NCBI GenBank assembly: GCA_964528605.1
Contig: CAZGSV010000086.1
Location: 1 to 14,404, forward strand
Direction: 5' to 3'
Length of the DNA: 14,404 nt
Source: CAZGSV01 sp964528605
Lineage (GTDB): Bacteria; Armatimonadota; Zipacnadia; CAZGSV01
Part shown: positions 5,839 through 13,721 of the stretch, piece after piece
Numbering within the stretch: position 1 is the first letter of the stretch
How the letters are laid out: every line of letters begins with the position of its first letter
The notes under the pieces: model-generated
Databases searched by the model: none
The model's input: only the letters and a program-made list of their open reading frames with translations
Told to the model about the DNA's origin: nothing
Made by a program: the position numbers and the translations under genes

Positions 5839-6588
5839 ATGGCTGCCCCTAAGGTAGGACTGCAACTCATCGTTTACGGCGGTAGGCCCGGCTCGGACTT
5901 GGCAGGAGTGCTCCGCGAAGTGGCGGAGGTAGGTTACGCAGGCATTGAGGCAGGCAACCTGTTCCAGATGGCCGACCCCAAGGCCGTCAAGGACATTCTG
6001 GCCGAGACCGGCCTCGAGGTCTGCGGCGCGCACAGCGGCTACGACGACCAGAGCGACCCGGCGAAGATCGAGGAGAACATCAAGTACCTTAAGGCCGTCG
6101 GCTCCAAGTACCTCATCTGTTCCGGCGTCGCCAAGGCCGAGGGCATCAAGGCCTTCGAAGGGGCCGCGCCGACCTTCAACAAGATCGGCAAGATCTGCAA
6201 GGACGCCGGACTGCATTTCTGCTACCACAACCACGCCTTCGAGTTCGAAGCGCTCAACGGCGTCAAGGGCATCCATCGCCTGTGCGAACTGACCGACCCC
6301 GCCCTGGTCAAGTTGTGCGTGGACGTCTACTGGGTCGCCGTCGGCGGCGAGAAGCCCGACGAGTTCATCGCCCGCTACGCCGACCGCGCCATCTACTTCC
6401 ACTTCAAGGACGGCGCGCCGGGCTCGTTCATCGAACTGGGCAAGGGCACCGTGGACCTGGTGGGCTCCAAGAACGCCGCCCTGAAGTGCAACCCCGAGTG
6501 GATCGTGTGCGAGCAGGACAACACCAAACTCGATCCCAAGGAGTCGGTGGCCGAGAGCCGGTCCTACCTAAAGAAGATCGGGCTGTAG
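5839..6588 (+). CDS. Sugar phosphate isomerase/epimerase, TIM-barrel (AP endonuclease 2 fold)
   Basis: This 249-residue protein belongs to the xylose-isomerase-like TIM-barrel superfamily, which interconverts sugars, inosose or hydroxypyruvate-like substrates with a divalent metal. Metal and active-site landmarks are visible: GYAGIEAG (32-39), the YHNHAFEF block (129-136), VDVYW (161-165), FHFKDG (187-192), GKGTVD (201-206) and WIVCEQD (221-227). It has no signal peptide, so it is expected to be cytoplasmic. The start is secure: AGGAGG lies at 5827-5832, 6 bases before the ATG. The exact substrate cannot be read from the sequence. A terminator-like hairpin follows, so it is probably transcribed apart from the hdr operon. 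Its TAG stop begins a small GGCGG/CCGCC hairpin. Confidence 0.9.
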   Translation: MAAPKVGLQLIVYGGRPGSDLAGVLREVAEVGYAGIEAGNLFQMADPKAVKDILAETGLEVCGAHSGYDDQSDPAKIEENIKYLKAVGSKYLICSGVAKAEGIKAFEGAAPTFNKIGKICKDAGLHFCYHNHAFEFEALNGVKGIHRLCELTDPALVKLCVDVYWVAVGGEKPDEFIARYADRAIYFHFKDGAPGSFIELGKGTVDLVGSKNAALKCNPEWIVCEQDNTKLDPKESVAESRSYLKKIGL

Positions 6589-6625
6589 GCGGTCCCCGCC
6601 GGGCGGCCTGTGCGGTCGGTTTCGG

Positions 6626-6680
6626 GTGCCCTGGGGCGGGCGCCCGCCGTACGGCGGGCCGTCCACCCGGGCACTTTCTC
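6626..6680 (+). terminator. Probable terminator of the isomerase gene
   Basis: Outer arms GTGCCC (6626-6631) and GGGCAC (6669-6674), extended by GGG/CCC past a bulge, enclose the perfect 18-base palindrome GCCCGCCGTACGGCGGGC (6642-6659). TTTCTC follows directly. The strong stem and short T-rich tail fit a factor-independent terminator, although the T-run is weak. The palindrome might instead be another repeat element. Confidence 0.5.
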
Positions 6681-6744
6681 GCTGCCGTCGGCGTTGAGAT
6701 TACTGACGAAACCAAGCGGCAGCGATGCCGATGAGGCGCATAGG

Positions 6745-6773
6745 TTGACTCAGGCACAGTTGGGGGATAGTCT
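6745..6773 (+). promoter_or_regulatory. Possible promoter of the hdr-flx operon
   Basis: TTGACT (6745-6750) matches the -35 consensus at five of six positions. With 17-base spacing the -10 box would be TAGTCT (6768-6773), and with 15-base spacing GATAGT (6766-6771); both are only partial matches. The transcription start would fall near 6779-6781, at the edge of the palindromic operator. Support is the position and the -35 box only. Confidence 0.4.
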
Positions 6774-6778
6774 CGACA

Positions 6779-6802
6779 AGACTGTGAAAGAAATCACAGT
6801 CT
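6779..6802. promoter_or_regulatory. Perfect palindromic operator, Rex- or Crp/Fnr-like
   Basis: AGACTGTGA (6779-6787) and TCACAGTCT (6794-6802) are exact inverted repeats around AAGAAA. The core TGTGA-N6-TCACA equals the Crp half-site layout. It also fits the 16-base Rex operator TGTGAACNNNTTCACA except at two central positions. It ends 36 bases before the hdrC start and overlaps the expected transcription start, which suits repression. A redox sensor such as Rex would make sense for a NADH-linked operon; that is inference. The arms are AT-containing with no T-run after them, so a terminator is unlikely. Confidence 0.65.
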
Positions 6803-6838
6803 CGGGGCGAGGGGTTCACGCTAAGGAAGAGCAGGAAG

Positions 6839-7384
6839 ATGGCTATCACAGAGGTCAAGAGCAACCTGGCTTTCGCGGCTGAGATAGCCGAACTGGCCAA
6901 CACGCCGGTGACGCGGTGTTACCAGTGCGGCAAGTGCAGCGCCGGCTGCCCCATGGCCGAGGAAATGGACTTGCTGCCGCACCAGGTCATGCAATGCGTG
7001 CTGGTGGACCGGCGCGACCGCGTGCTGACCGCCAACACGCCCTGGCTGTGCGCCTCCTGCCTGGTGTGCTCCGCCCGCTGTCCCATGGACATTGATATCG
7101 CCGCCGTCATGGACGCCCTGCGGCAGGTCTCTTTCCGCGAGAAGCGGCCGGGCCAGAAGCAAGTGGCCACCTTCCACGACCGCTTCCTTAGGATCATCCG
7201 CTTGCTCGGCCGGGCTTACGAGCCCGGGCTGGTGCTGGCGACCCCGCTCAGCCTGCGCGAGCGCATCAAGCAGTTGCCGCTGGGCGCGCTCCTCTTCCTC
7301 AAGGGGCGGATGCCGATATTCCCCCACCGCATCAAGAGCCGCGACAAATTGCGTGCGATCTTCAAGGAGTCGGGCCTGAGATGA
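6839..7384 (+). CDS. hdrC: Heterodisulfide reductase subunit C, two [4Fe-4S] clusters
   Basis: This 181-residue soluble HdrC carries electrons between HdrA and the catalytic HdrB through two [4Fe-4S] clusters. The ligands are visible as two ferredoxin-type motifs: CYQCGKCSAGCP (Cys27, 30, 33, 37) and CASCLVCSARCP (Cys71, 74, 77, 81). The C-terminal third is basic and helical, ending KLRAIFKESGLR. Length and layout fit the HdrC family. Start: ATG at 6839, with AAGGAAG at 6823-6829. It is the first gene of the operon, behind the palindromic operator. It overlaps hdrB by four bases (ATGA), implying coupled translation. Bacteria lacking methanogenic coenzymes use such HdrBC units on other disulfides or thiols; which one is unknown here. 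Confidence 0.93.
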   Translation: MAITEVKSNLAFAAEIAELANTPVTRCYQCGKCSAGCPMAEEMDLLPHQVMQCVLVDRRDRVLTANTPWLCASCLVCSARCPMDIDIAAVMDALRQVSFREKRPGQKQVATFHDRFLRIIRLLGRAYEPGLVLATPLSLRERIKQLPLGALLFLKGRMPIFPHRIKSRDKLRAIFKESGLR

Positions 7385-8214
7385 AGGTAGCCTACTACCC
7401 CGGCTGTTCCGCTCGAGGCACCGCCCGCGAGTTGGGCATGTCCGCGGAGGCGCTGTGCGAAGCCCTGGATATCCAACTGGAGGAAATCCCGGACTGGAGT
7501 TGCTGCGGCGCCACCAGCGCCCACTCCCTGGACGCCAAACTGGCCGTGGCGCTGCCCGCGCGCGACCTGCGCATCGCCGGCGAAATCAGCGACCAGTTGG
7601 TGACCCCTTGCGCGGCCTGCTTCAACCGCCTCAAGACGGCGGCCAAGGCCCAGGCCGAGCAGGGGAACGGCAAGGTCGTGCGCGTTGATCACCTCTTGGG
7701 CTTCATCGCCCGCCACCTGGACGCGGCCGCGGTGGAGAAAAAGCGCCAGCGCTGGCTCGGCGGGCTTAAGATAGCCTGCTACTACGGCTGCCTGCTGGTG
7801 CGGCCGCCGGAGATCACTGAGTTCGACGACCCCGAGACCCCGACCGTGATGGATCGGCTCCTCGCCGCCACCGGCGCCGAACCCGTGGACTGGCCTTACA
7901 AGACCGAATGCTGCGGTGGCGCTTTCGCGCTGGTACGGCCTAGCAGCGTGGAGCGCCTGTCCGGCGCGATTCTCAAGGCCGCTAAGGAGGCGGGCGCGCA
8001 CTGCATCGTCACCGCCTGCCCCCTGTGCCAGGCAAATCTGGAGTTCCACCAGGGCGCCGCCGGCAAACTCTACGGCGAGAACCTGCGCATCCCCGTTCTG
8101 GGCTTCACCGAACTGCTCGGCTACTCGCTGGGCGTTGACCCCAAGCGCCTTGGCCTCGACCGCCACATTGTGAGCCCCCTGCCGCTGCTGCTGACTCGGG
8201 AGGCCAACGCGTAA
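7381..8214 (+). CDS. hdrB: Heterodisulfide reductase subunit B, two CCG domains
   Basis: This 277-residue HdrB is the disulfide-reducing subunit. It has two complete CCG (cysteine-rich) domains, which in studied enzymes hold two unusual noncubane [4Fe-4S] clusters. Domain one has Cys9, the Cys41-Cys42 pair, then Cys77 and Cys80, with spacings of 31, 34 and 2. Domain two has Cys137, the Cys177-Cys178 pair, then Cys213 and Cys216, with spacings of 39, 34 and 2. No ligand is missing, so it is expected to be active. It starts inside the hdrC stop (ATGA) and its TAA overlaps the hdrA ATG by one base. The physiological disulfide is not known from sequence. Confidence 0.94.
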   Translation: MKVAYYPGCSARGTARELGMSAEALCEALDIQLEEIPDWSCCGATSAHSLDAKLAVALPARDLRIAGEISDQLVTPCAACFNRLKTAAKAQAEQGNGKVVRVDHLLGFIARHLDAAAVEKKRQRWLGGLKIACYYGCLLVRPPEITEFDDPETPTVMDRLLAATGAEPVDWPYKTECCGGAFALVRPSSVERLSGAILKAAKEAGAHCIVTACPLCQANLEFHQGAAGKLYGENLRIPVLGFTELLGYSLGVDPKRLGLDRHIVSPLPLLLTREANA

Positions 8215-10202
8215 TGGCTAGGGTAGGGGTCTTCGTCTGCCATTGCGGCAGCAACATCGCCAAGACGGTGGACGTGAAGCGCCTGGTCGAGGCGGCCGCT
8301 GCGCTGCCCGGCGTCGCCTACGCCACCGACTACCAGTACATGTGCTCGGACCCGGGGCAGGCAACCATCCAAGAGGCCATCAAGGAGCACGGCCTGGACC
8401 GTATCGTCGTGGCCGCGTGTAGCCCGCAACTGCACGAGCCCACCTTCCGCCGCTGCATCAGCCAGGCCGGACTCAACCCGTATATGTACGAGATGGCGAA
8501 CATCCGCGAGCAGTGCTCGTGGATTCACCCCGACCGCGAGGAAGCGACCGACAAGGCGATTGACATCGTGCGCATGTCGGTCGCCAAGCTTCTGCACAAC
8601 GAGCCGCTCTACCAGCGCGAAGTCCCCGTCACCAAGCGGGCGCTCGTCATCGGCGGCGGCATCGCGGGCATCCAAGCCGCGCTCGACATCGCCGACGCCG
8701 GCTACGAGGTGGTGCTGGTCGAGCGCTCGCCCTCCATCGGCGGCCGCATGGCGCAGTTCGACAAGACCTTCCCCACGCTGGACTGCGCCGCCTGCATCCT
8801 GACGCCCAAGATGGTTGAGGTGCGCAGCCATCCGCGCATCCGCATGCTCACCTACTCCGAGGTCGAGAAGGTGGACGGCTTCGTCGGCAACTTTGAGGTC
8901 ACCATCCGCAAGCGCGCCCGCTTCGTGGACGAGGCCAAGTGCACCGGCTGCGGCATCTGCTGGGAGAAGTGCCCCTCCAAGGCGCCCTCGGAGTTCGATA
9001 TGGGCCTGGGCAACCGCAAGGCCATCTATCGTCCGTTCCCGCAGGCCGTGCCCAACGTGCCCGTCATTGACACCGCCCACTGCATCTACTTCCAGAAGGG
9101 CCGTTGCGGCATCTGCGCCAAGGTGTGCCCCTTCCAGGCGGTGGACTACGAGCAGCAGGACGAGATCATCAAAGAGAAGTTCGGGGCCATCGTCGTCGCC
9201 ACCGGCATTGACGTGCTCGATGCCAAGGAGTTTGGGGAGTACGGCTATGGCCGCTACCCCGACGTCATCACCAGCCTTCAGTTGGAGCGGCTGGTCAACG
9301 CCTCCGGGCCCACCGAAGGCGAGATCCTGCGGCCCTCCGATGGCAAGCCGCCCAAGACCGTCGTCTTCATCCAGTGCGTGGGCTCGCGCGACGAGAACTT
9401 CGGCCGGCCCTACTGCTCCCGCGTCTGCTGCATGTACACCGCCAAGCAGGCGCTTCTCCTTAAGGAGCACGTGCCCGACACCGAGGTTTACGTCTTCTAT
9501 CTGGACGTGCGCGCCGCCGGCAAGAACTACGAGGAGTTCGTGCGGCGCGTGCGCGAGGAGTTCGGCGTCAAGTACATCCGCGGCCGCGTGTCGCGCGTCT
9601 TCGGGCACGACGGCAAGGTCACCATCTTCGGTGTGGACACCATCACCAACGACAAGATGAAGATTGACGCGGACCTGGTGGTGCTCGCCACCGGCGCCAT
9701 CGCCAGAAGCGACGCTCCCGAGATGGCGCGCATCCTCGGCATCAATACGGACCAGTATGCGTTCTTCAGCGAAGCCCACCCGAAGTTGCGGCCCGTGGAG
9801 ACGATGAAGGCGGGCGTGCTGGTGGCCGGCGCCTGCCAGTTCCCCAAGGACATCCCCGACTCCGTCTCCATGGCGAGCGCCACTGCTGCCAAAGCCATAG
9901 ACATCATCTCCCGGGATACGCTGCTGTCCGAGCCCATGACCGCCGAGGCCGACCCGGCGCTCTGCATCGGCTGCGAGGCTTGCGTGGCGGTGTGCCCGGT
10001 GTCCGCGATCGCGATGGAGGACTATGAGGACCGGCACGAGGGGCGCACGCGCCGCGTGGCCAAGGTCAACGAGAGCATTTGCCAGGGCTGCGGCACCTGC
10101 GTCGCCGCCTGCCGGCCCGGCGCCATGAACCTGAAGGGCTTTTCCGACGAGCAACTCGTCAGCGAGGTAGATGCGCTGTGGCAGTTAGCGCCGGTGAGTT
10201 AG
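8214..10202 (+). CDS. hdrA: Heterodisulfide reductase subunit A, FAD and multiple [4Fe-4S] clusters
   Basis: This 662-residue HdrA is the flavoprotein that performs flavin-based electron bifurcation in Hdr complexes. The N-terminal domain has VCHCG (Cys9, Cys11), Cys44 and ACSP (Cys69). The FAD Rossmann motif is GGGIAGIQAA (147-156), followed by GGRMAQFDKTFPTLDCAACI. An inserted ferredoxin-like part has CTGCGICWEKC (243-253) and Cys290, 298, 301 and 305. CVGSRD and CSRVCC (388-406) are HdrA signatures. The C-terminal ferredoxin has CIGCEACVAVC (584-594) and CQGCGTCVAAC (623-633). The start overlaps the hdrB stop (TAATG). Length is that of the usual single HdrA, with no fused MvhD. flxD starts 32 bases later. 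Cytoplasmic, no signal peptide. Confidence 0.95.
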   Translation: MARVGVFVCHCGSNIAKTVDVKRLVEAAAALPGVAYATDYQYMCSDPGQATIQEAIKEHGLDRIVVAACSPQLHEPTFRRCISQAGLNPYMYEMANIREQCSWIHPDREEATDKAIDIVRMSVAKLLHNEPLYQREVPVTKRALVIGGGIAGIQAALDIADAGYEVVLVERSPSIGGRMAQFDKTFPTLDCAACILTPKMVEVRSHPRIRMLTYSEVEKVDGFVGNFEVTIRKRARFVDEAKCTGCGICWEKCPSKAPSEFDMGLGNRKAIYRPFPQAVPNVPVIDTAHCIYFQKGRCGICAKVCPFQAVDYEQQDEIIKEKFGAIVVATGIDVLDAKEFGEYGYGRYPDVITSLQLERLVNASGPTEGEILRPSDGKPPKTVVFIQCVGSRDENFGRPYCSRVCCMYTAKQALLLKEHVPDTEVYVFYLDVRAAGKNYEEFVRRVREEFGVKYIRGRVSRVFGHDGKVTIFGVDTITNDKMKIDADLVVLATGAIARSDAPEMARILGINTDQYAFFSEAHPKLRPVETMKAGVLVAGACQFPKDIPDSVSMASATAAKAIDIISRDTLLSEPMTAEADPALCIGCEACVAVCPVSAIAMEDYEDRHEGRTRRVAKVNESICQGCGTCVAACRPGAMNLKGFSDEQLVSEVDALWQLAPVS

Positions 10203-10234
10203 GCAAGCACGCCGAAGCGGCCAAGGAGACGCCC

Positions 10235-10636
10235 GTGCAGATCGTGGCGTTCTTCTGCAACTGGTGCACCTACGCTGCCGCGGACCTGGCCGGCTCGAGT
10301 CGCCTCCAGCAGCCGGCGGCCGTGCGCGTGGTGCGCGTGCCCTGCTCGGGGCGGATTCGGCCGGAGTTGGTGCTTGCTGCCTTTCACCGCGGGGCCGACG
10401 GGGTGCTCGTCTCCGGCTGCCATCCCGGCGACTGCCACTATGCCCAGGGCAACTACTTCGCGCGCCGCAGGCTGGCCATGGTGTCCGAAGTGCTGCGAGA
10501 CACCGGCATTGATGCCAGGCGTCTGCGCTTCGAGTGGTGCTCCGCAGCGGAAGGCATCAAGGTTGCCAAGGTCATCCGCGAGATGGCCGAGGACGTGCGC
10601 GAGTGGAAGCGAGAGCAGAGCAATGCCCAGCGCTAG
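10235..10636 (+). CDS. flxD: FlxD/MvhD-like [2Fe-2S] subunit linking FlxABC to HdrA
   Basis: This 133-residue protein belongs to the MvhD family, the small [2Fe-2S] adaptor that delivers electrons from a partner module to the FAD of HdrA. Conserved cysteines are in FFCNWCTY (Cys8, Cys11), VPCSGR (Cys37), SGCHPGDCHY (Cys62, Cys67) and WCSAAEG (Cys102). I chose the GTG at 10235 because AAGGAG stands 6 bases ahead and the family homology begins at QIVAFFCNWC. A GTG at 10178 would add 19 residues and overlap hdrA. The gene overlaps flxC by 14 bases. Because it is followed by FlxA-like and FlxB/C-like genes rather than hydrogenase subunits, the Flx name fits better than Mvh. Confidence 0.88.
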   Translation: MQIVAFFCNWCTYAAADLAGSSRLQQPAAVRVVRVPCSGRIRPELVLAAFHRGADGVLVSGCHPGDCHYAQGNYFARRRLAMVSEVLRDTGIDARRLRFEWCSAAEGIKVAKVIREMAEDVREWKREQSNAQR

Positions 10637-11600
10637 CGAGCAATTGGTCGAGCAGGCGAAGGCTCTGCTTGCCTCAGGCGAAGTCGAGGTTGTGCTCGGC
10701 TATGAGCGCGTGCCCGGCTTCGTCTATGCCAGGCCCCTTTTCGCGCGCACGCCGGAGCAGGCCGAGCGACTCACTGTTGACCCGGGCTGTGTCGCCGATC
10801 TGTCCAGCTACGCTTTGCAGTTGCCCGAGAAGGCGGCGGTGGTCGTGAAGGGCTGCGATGTGCGCTCCTTCGTCGGCCTGATGCAGGAGAAGCAGATCAA
10901 GCCCGAGCCGCTCGTGCTGATCGGCTGGAATTGCCCCGGCGTCATCTCCGAGCGCAAAGTGCGCGAACGGCTGGGCGACCGCGCCGACACCATAACCGCA
11001 GTTAGGCGCGAGGGCGACAAGATGATCTTAACTCTCGACGGTGGAGAGGAGTCCTTCCCGGCCGCCGAGGTGGTCGCCGACCGCTGCCTCATCTGCAACG
11101 TGCAGCAGCCCGAAAGGTGCCGCGTAGTGGTGGGCGAGGTTTGGCCCCCGGTAACCGCGGACGATCCCGTAGCGCCTGAACTCGAGCGGCTGCGCTCGGC
11201 TACCCCCGACGAGCGGCTCGCCTTCTGGAACGAGCAGTTCGCGCGCTGCATTCGCTGCTACGCTTGCCGCGAGGTGTGCCCGGCCTGTTACTGCCGCGAG
11301 TGCATCATTGACTCCACGCGCCCCGTCTGGGTGCCCCGCGCGCCCACTGCCGAGGACAACATGATCTTCCAGCAGATTCGCATGTTGCACGTTCCCGGCT
11401 ACGGCCGCTGCACCGACTGCGGCGAGTGCGAGCGGGTCTGCCCCGTGAACCTCCCCCTGCGCCGCCTCACGCGCATGCTCTATGACGACATCGTGCGGCT
11501 CTACAAGTATCGGCACGGCCTTGACCCGGAGGCGCCGGTGCCCATGACCGTCTTCGACGCGGGCGACTCCGAGCGGCACATGGGAAGGCCCAAGAAATGA
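10623..11600 (+). CDS. flxC: FlxC-like iron-sulfur protein of the Flx-Hdr complex
   Basis: This 325-residue iron-sulfur protein belongs to the electron-transfer module between FlxA and MvhD/HdrA. The N-terminal half has GCDVRSFVGLMQ (77-88), GWNCPGV (101-107) and CLICN (155-159), reminiscent of the beta subunits of F420-hydrogenase and formate dehydrogenase. The second half has CIRCYACREVC (209-219) followed by PACYCREC (Cys222, 224, 227) and CTDCGECERVC (263-273), enough for two [4Fe-4S] clusters. The ATG at 10623 lies inside the end of flxD, and its ribosome site is weak (GAGAGCAGAG), suggesting translational coupling. The stop overlaps the flxB ATG (ATGA). The letter B or C is assigned from gene order and is less sure than the family. 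Confidence 0.8.
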   Translation: MPSASEQLVEQAKALLASGEVEVVLGYERVPGFVYARPLFARTPEQAERLTVDPGCVADLSSYALQLPEKAAVVVKGCDVRSFVGLMQEKQIKPEPLVLIGWNCPGVISERKVRERLGDRADTITAVRREGDKMILTLDGGEESFPAAEVVADRCLICNVQQPERCRVVVGEVWPPVTADDPVAPELERLRSATPDERLAFWNEQFARCIRCYACREVCPACYCRECIIDSTRPVWVPRAPTAEDNMIFQQIRMLHVPGYGRCTDCGECERVCPVNLPLRRLTRMLYDDIVRLYKYRHGLDPEAPVPMTVFDAGDSERHMGRPKK

Positions 11601-12638
11601 AAGCCTACCAACTGCGCGTTGACGATCTGCCGAAACTTATTGCCCGCGCCGGCGAAGGGCGGGAGGTGTGGGCGCCCGTGCGCCACGACGACCTCACGCT
11701 CTTTGAGCGCATCAAGTCCGCGGACGAGATTGACCTCGAGACGCAGAACGCCCGCATCCCCCTGCGCAGCCTCTTCCAGCCGGTGCAGGAGTCGCTCTTC
11801 GCCTTCAGGAAGCGGCAGGAAGAGGTGACCATTGCTGCGGCGAGCGACGGGCAGCGACCGCGCCTCATCTTCGGCGCCCGCCTCTGCGACACCGCGGCGC
11901 TCGACTATCTGGACCACGCGTTCGGCAGCCCGCCGGCTGACGTCCCCTACCAGCGCCGGCGCGAGCGCGACCTGGTCCTCGCCGTTACCTGCGCGCGCGC
12001 GCCCTTACTGCTTCTGCGAACTGGCCGCGCAAGCCCTCAGCCGCCCGCGCGGCGCCGACTGGGTGCTCACGCGCGTGGACGATCTCTACCTAGTCGAGGC
12101 CCTCACCGAGAGCGGGCAGCGCTTCGCGGAATCGCTGTCCGATCTCCTCACCGAAGCCGACGAGCAACTCGTTGAGGCGGCCACAGCCAAGCGTGCGGCG
12201 CTCGCCGAGCAGGTCAGCAAGAGCGCCCACTTCACCACCGAGAACCTCGCCAAGCGACTGAGCGACGCCTGGGCTTCTCCAGTCTGGGAGCGCGAGTCGG
12301 AGCGCTGCTTGGGGTGTGGCATCTGCACTTACTTGTGCCCCTCCTGCCAATGCTTCGACATCTGTGACCGCGCCGGCATTCTCGGCGGCGAGCGCTACCG
12401 TTGCTACGACACTTGCCAGTTCGCCGCCTATACCAAGATGGCGAGCGGCGAGAACCCTCGCCCCACGCAGAAGGAGCGCCTGCGCAACCGCGTGCTGCAC
12501 AAGTTCTCCTACTCGTCCGACCGTTTCGGCCTCATTTCCTGCGTCGGCTGCGGCCGCTGCGTTTACCTGTGCCCCGTGGGCATTGACATCCGCGAAGTCG
12601 TCGAGGCCGCGCTCAAGGAAGGTGTCCCCGTTGAGTGA
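11597..12638 (+). CDS. flxB: FlxB-like (AsrA-type) iron-sulfur protein, reading frame interrupted
   Basis: This resembles subunit A of anaerobic sulfite reductase: an N-terminal domain with IFGARLCDTAALDYL, then two ferredoxin motifs, CLGCGICTYLC (12306-12338) and CVGCGRCVYLC (12540-12572), with RCYDTCQFAAYTKM between. The protein is split over two frames. The first half reads from ATG 11597 to the (GC)6 tract at 11991-12002. The second half continues one base out of phase from about 12003 with PYCFCE and runs to the TGA at 12636-12638. Joined, the product is about 345 residues, the normal family length, and no homology is lost at the junction. A sequencing or assembly error, a recent mutation or recoding are all possible. 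The start overlaps flxC (ATGA). Confidence 0.8.
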
Positions 12639-13479
12639 GCCCCTTCAGGCGGCGACGATAGACTACCTGCCGCAACAGGCGCGCATCGAAGAGGTCATCC
12701 AGGAGACGCCCGACACCAAGACCTTCCGGTTGCGCTTTGTGGACGAGGCGGCGGGCGCGACGTTCCGCCACCGGCCCGGCCAGTTTCTGATACTCTCCGT
12801 CTTCGGCGAGGGCGAGGCGCCCTTCTGCGTTGCCTCGCCGCCCATGGAGACCGGCTACCTTGAGGTCAGCGTCAAGCGCATGGGCAAGGTGACTCAGGCG
12901 CTGCACGAACTCTATCCGGGCGCCACGGTCGGCATCCGGGGGCCTTACGGCAACTGCTTCCGCCTCGACGAGGTCAAGGGCAGCAACCTTCTCGTCGTCG
13001 GCGGCGGCATCGGCCTGGCGCCCCTGCGGCCGCTCATCTACGACGCCTTTGCCCACCGCGGCGACTTCCAAGACATGTCCATCATCTACGGCGCGCGCAG
13101 TCAGGCCGACCTCGTCTATCGTCGCGAACTGGACCAGTGGGCCCAGCGCGACGACTGCAAACTCTACCTCACCATAGACCGGGGCGAGGAGACCTGGGAG
13201 GGGCGCGTGGGCTTCGTGCCTCAGTATCTGGCGGAGATTGCCCCCCCGGCGGCGAACACCGTGGCCTACACCTGCGGCCCGCCCATCATGATCAAGTTCG
13301 CCATTCAGAACCTGATGCAGTTGGGCTTCCCGCCCGAGCAGATCGTGACCACGCTGGAGATGAGGATGAAGTGCGGCGTGGGCAAGTGCGGGCGCTGCAA
13401 CATCGGCCACAAGTACGTGTGCCTCGACGGCCCCGTCTTCACCTACGCCCAACTCCAGTCGCTCCCCGGCGAATACTAA
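12631..13479 (+). CDS. flxA: FlxA-like NAD(P)H:acceptor reductase, FAD and [2Fe-2S]
   Basis: This 282-residue protein is of the AsrB/PyrK-like ferredoxin-NADP reductase superfamily, the electron entry (or exit) subunit of the complex. The FAD domain covers about residues 15-110, with HRPGQF (47-52) and PFCVASPP (64-71). The NAD-binding domain follows, with GGGIGLAPLRP (124-134) and YTCGPPIM (213-220). The C-terminal [2Fe-2S] motif is CGVGKCGRC with Cys248, 253 and 256, then Cys264. I favour the TTG at 12631, since AAGGAAGG (12615-12622) is 8 bases before it. A GTG at 12622 is in frame but sits on top of that site. It overlaps the flxB end by 8 bases and is the last gene of the operon. NADH rather than NADPH is inferred from the Flx-Hdr family. 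Confidence 0.88.
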   Translation: MSEPLQAATIDYLPQQARIEEVIQETPDTKTFRLRFVDEAAGATFRHRPGQFLILSVFGEGEAPFCVASPPMETGYLEVSVKRMGKVTQALHELYPGATVGIRGPYGNCFRLDEVKGSNLLVVGGGIGLAPLRPLIYDAFAHRGDFQDMSIIYGARSQADLVYRRELDQWAQRDDCKLYLTIDRGEETWEGRVGFVPQYLAEIAPPAANTVAYTCGPPIMIKFAIQNLMQLGFPPEQIVTTLEMRMKCGVGKCGRCNIGHKYVCLDGPVFTYAQLQSLPGEY

Positions 13480-13496
13480 CCCGCCGGCGCGCACTT

Positions 13497-13626
13497 GTAG
13501 GAGCAGGCTCCCGCCTGCGACTTGCTGATCACCCTTCCGACCGCGTGCCGAACCGTAGGGGCGGAGGCCCGCCTGCACCCACGACGGCGCCAGCCGTCGA
13601 GTTGTAGGGGCACGGCATGCCGTGCC
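13497..13626. repeat. GTAG-headed palindromic repeats behind the flx operon
   Basis: GTAGGAGCAGGC (13497 on) has a 6-bp stem, GCAGGC (13503-13508) with GCCTGC (13513-13518). GTAGGGGCGGAGGCC follows at 13555, and GTAGGGGCACGGC at 13604. The last contains the perfect palindrome GCACGGCATGCCGTGC (13610-13625). The first hairpin lies 18 bases after the flxA stop and could help end the transcript. Confidence 0.75.
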
Positions 13627-13721
13627 CAACCCTTGCGCCCGGACCTGCCCGCGCCTGGATTTGGGTAGCGCCCTGCTTCACGCCACTCTGTTGAAAACGC
13701 CCTGCACCTCCGCTTTGGGTT

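Noticed and set aside
8121..10154. A 677-codon open frame on the minus strand opposite hdrA
   Set aside because: It is a GC-rich shadow of hdrA with low-complexity Gly/Ala/Val/Leu/His composition and no domain, while hdrA on the plus strand has all family motifs.
12003..12638. Second half of flxB as a separate gene starting at 11832
   Set aside because: The first 57 codons of that frame are an out-of-frame reading of the flxB N-terminal half. Family homology resumes only at PYCFCE, so this is one gene with a frame break.
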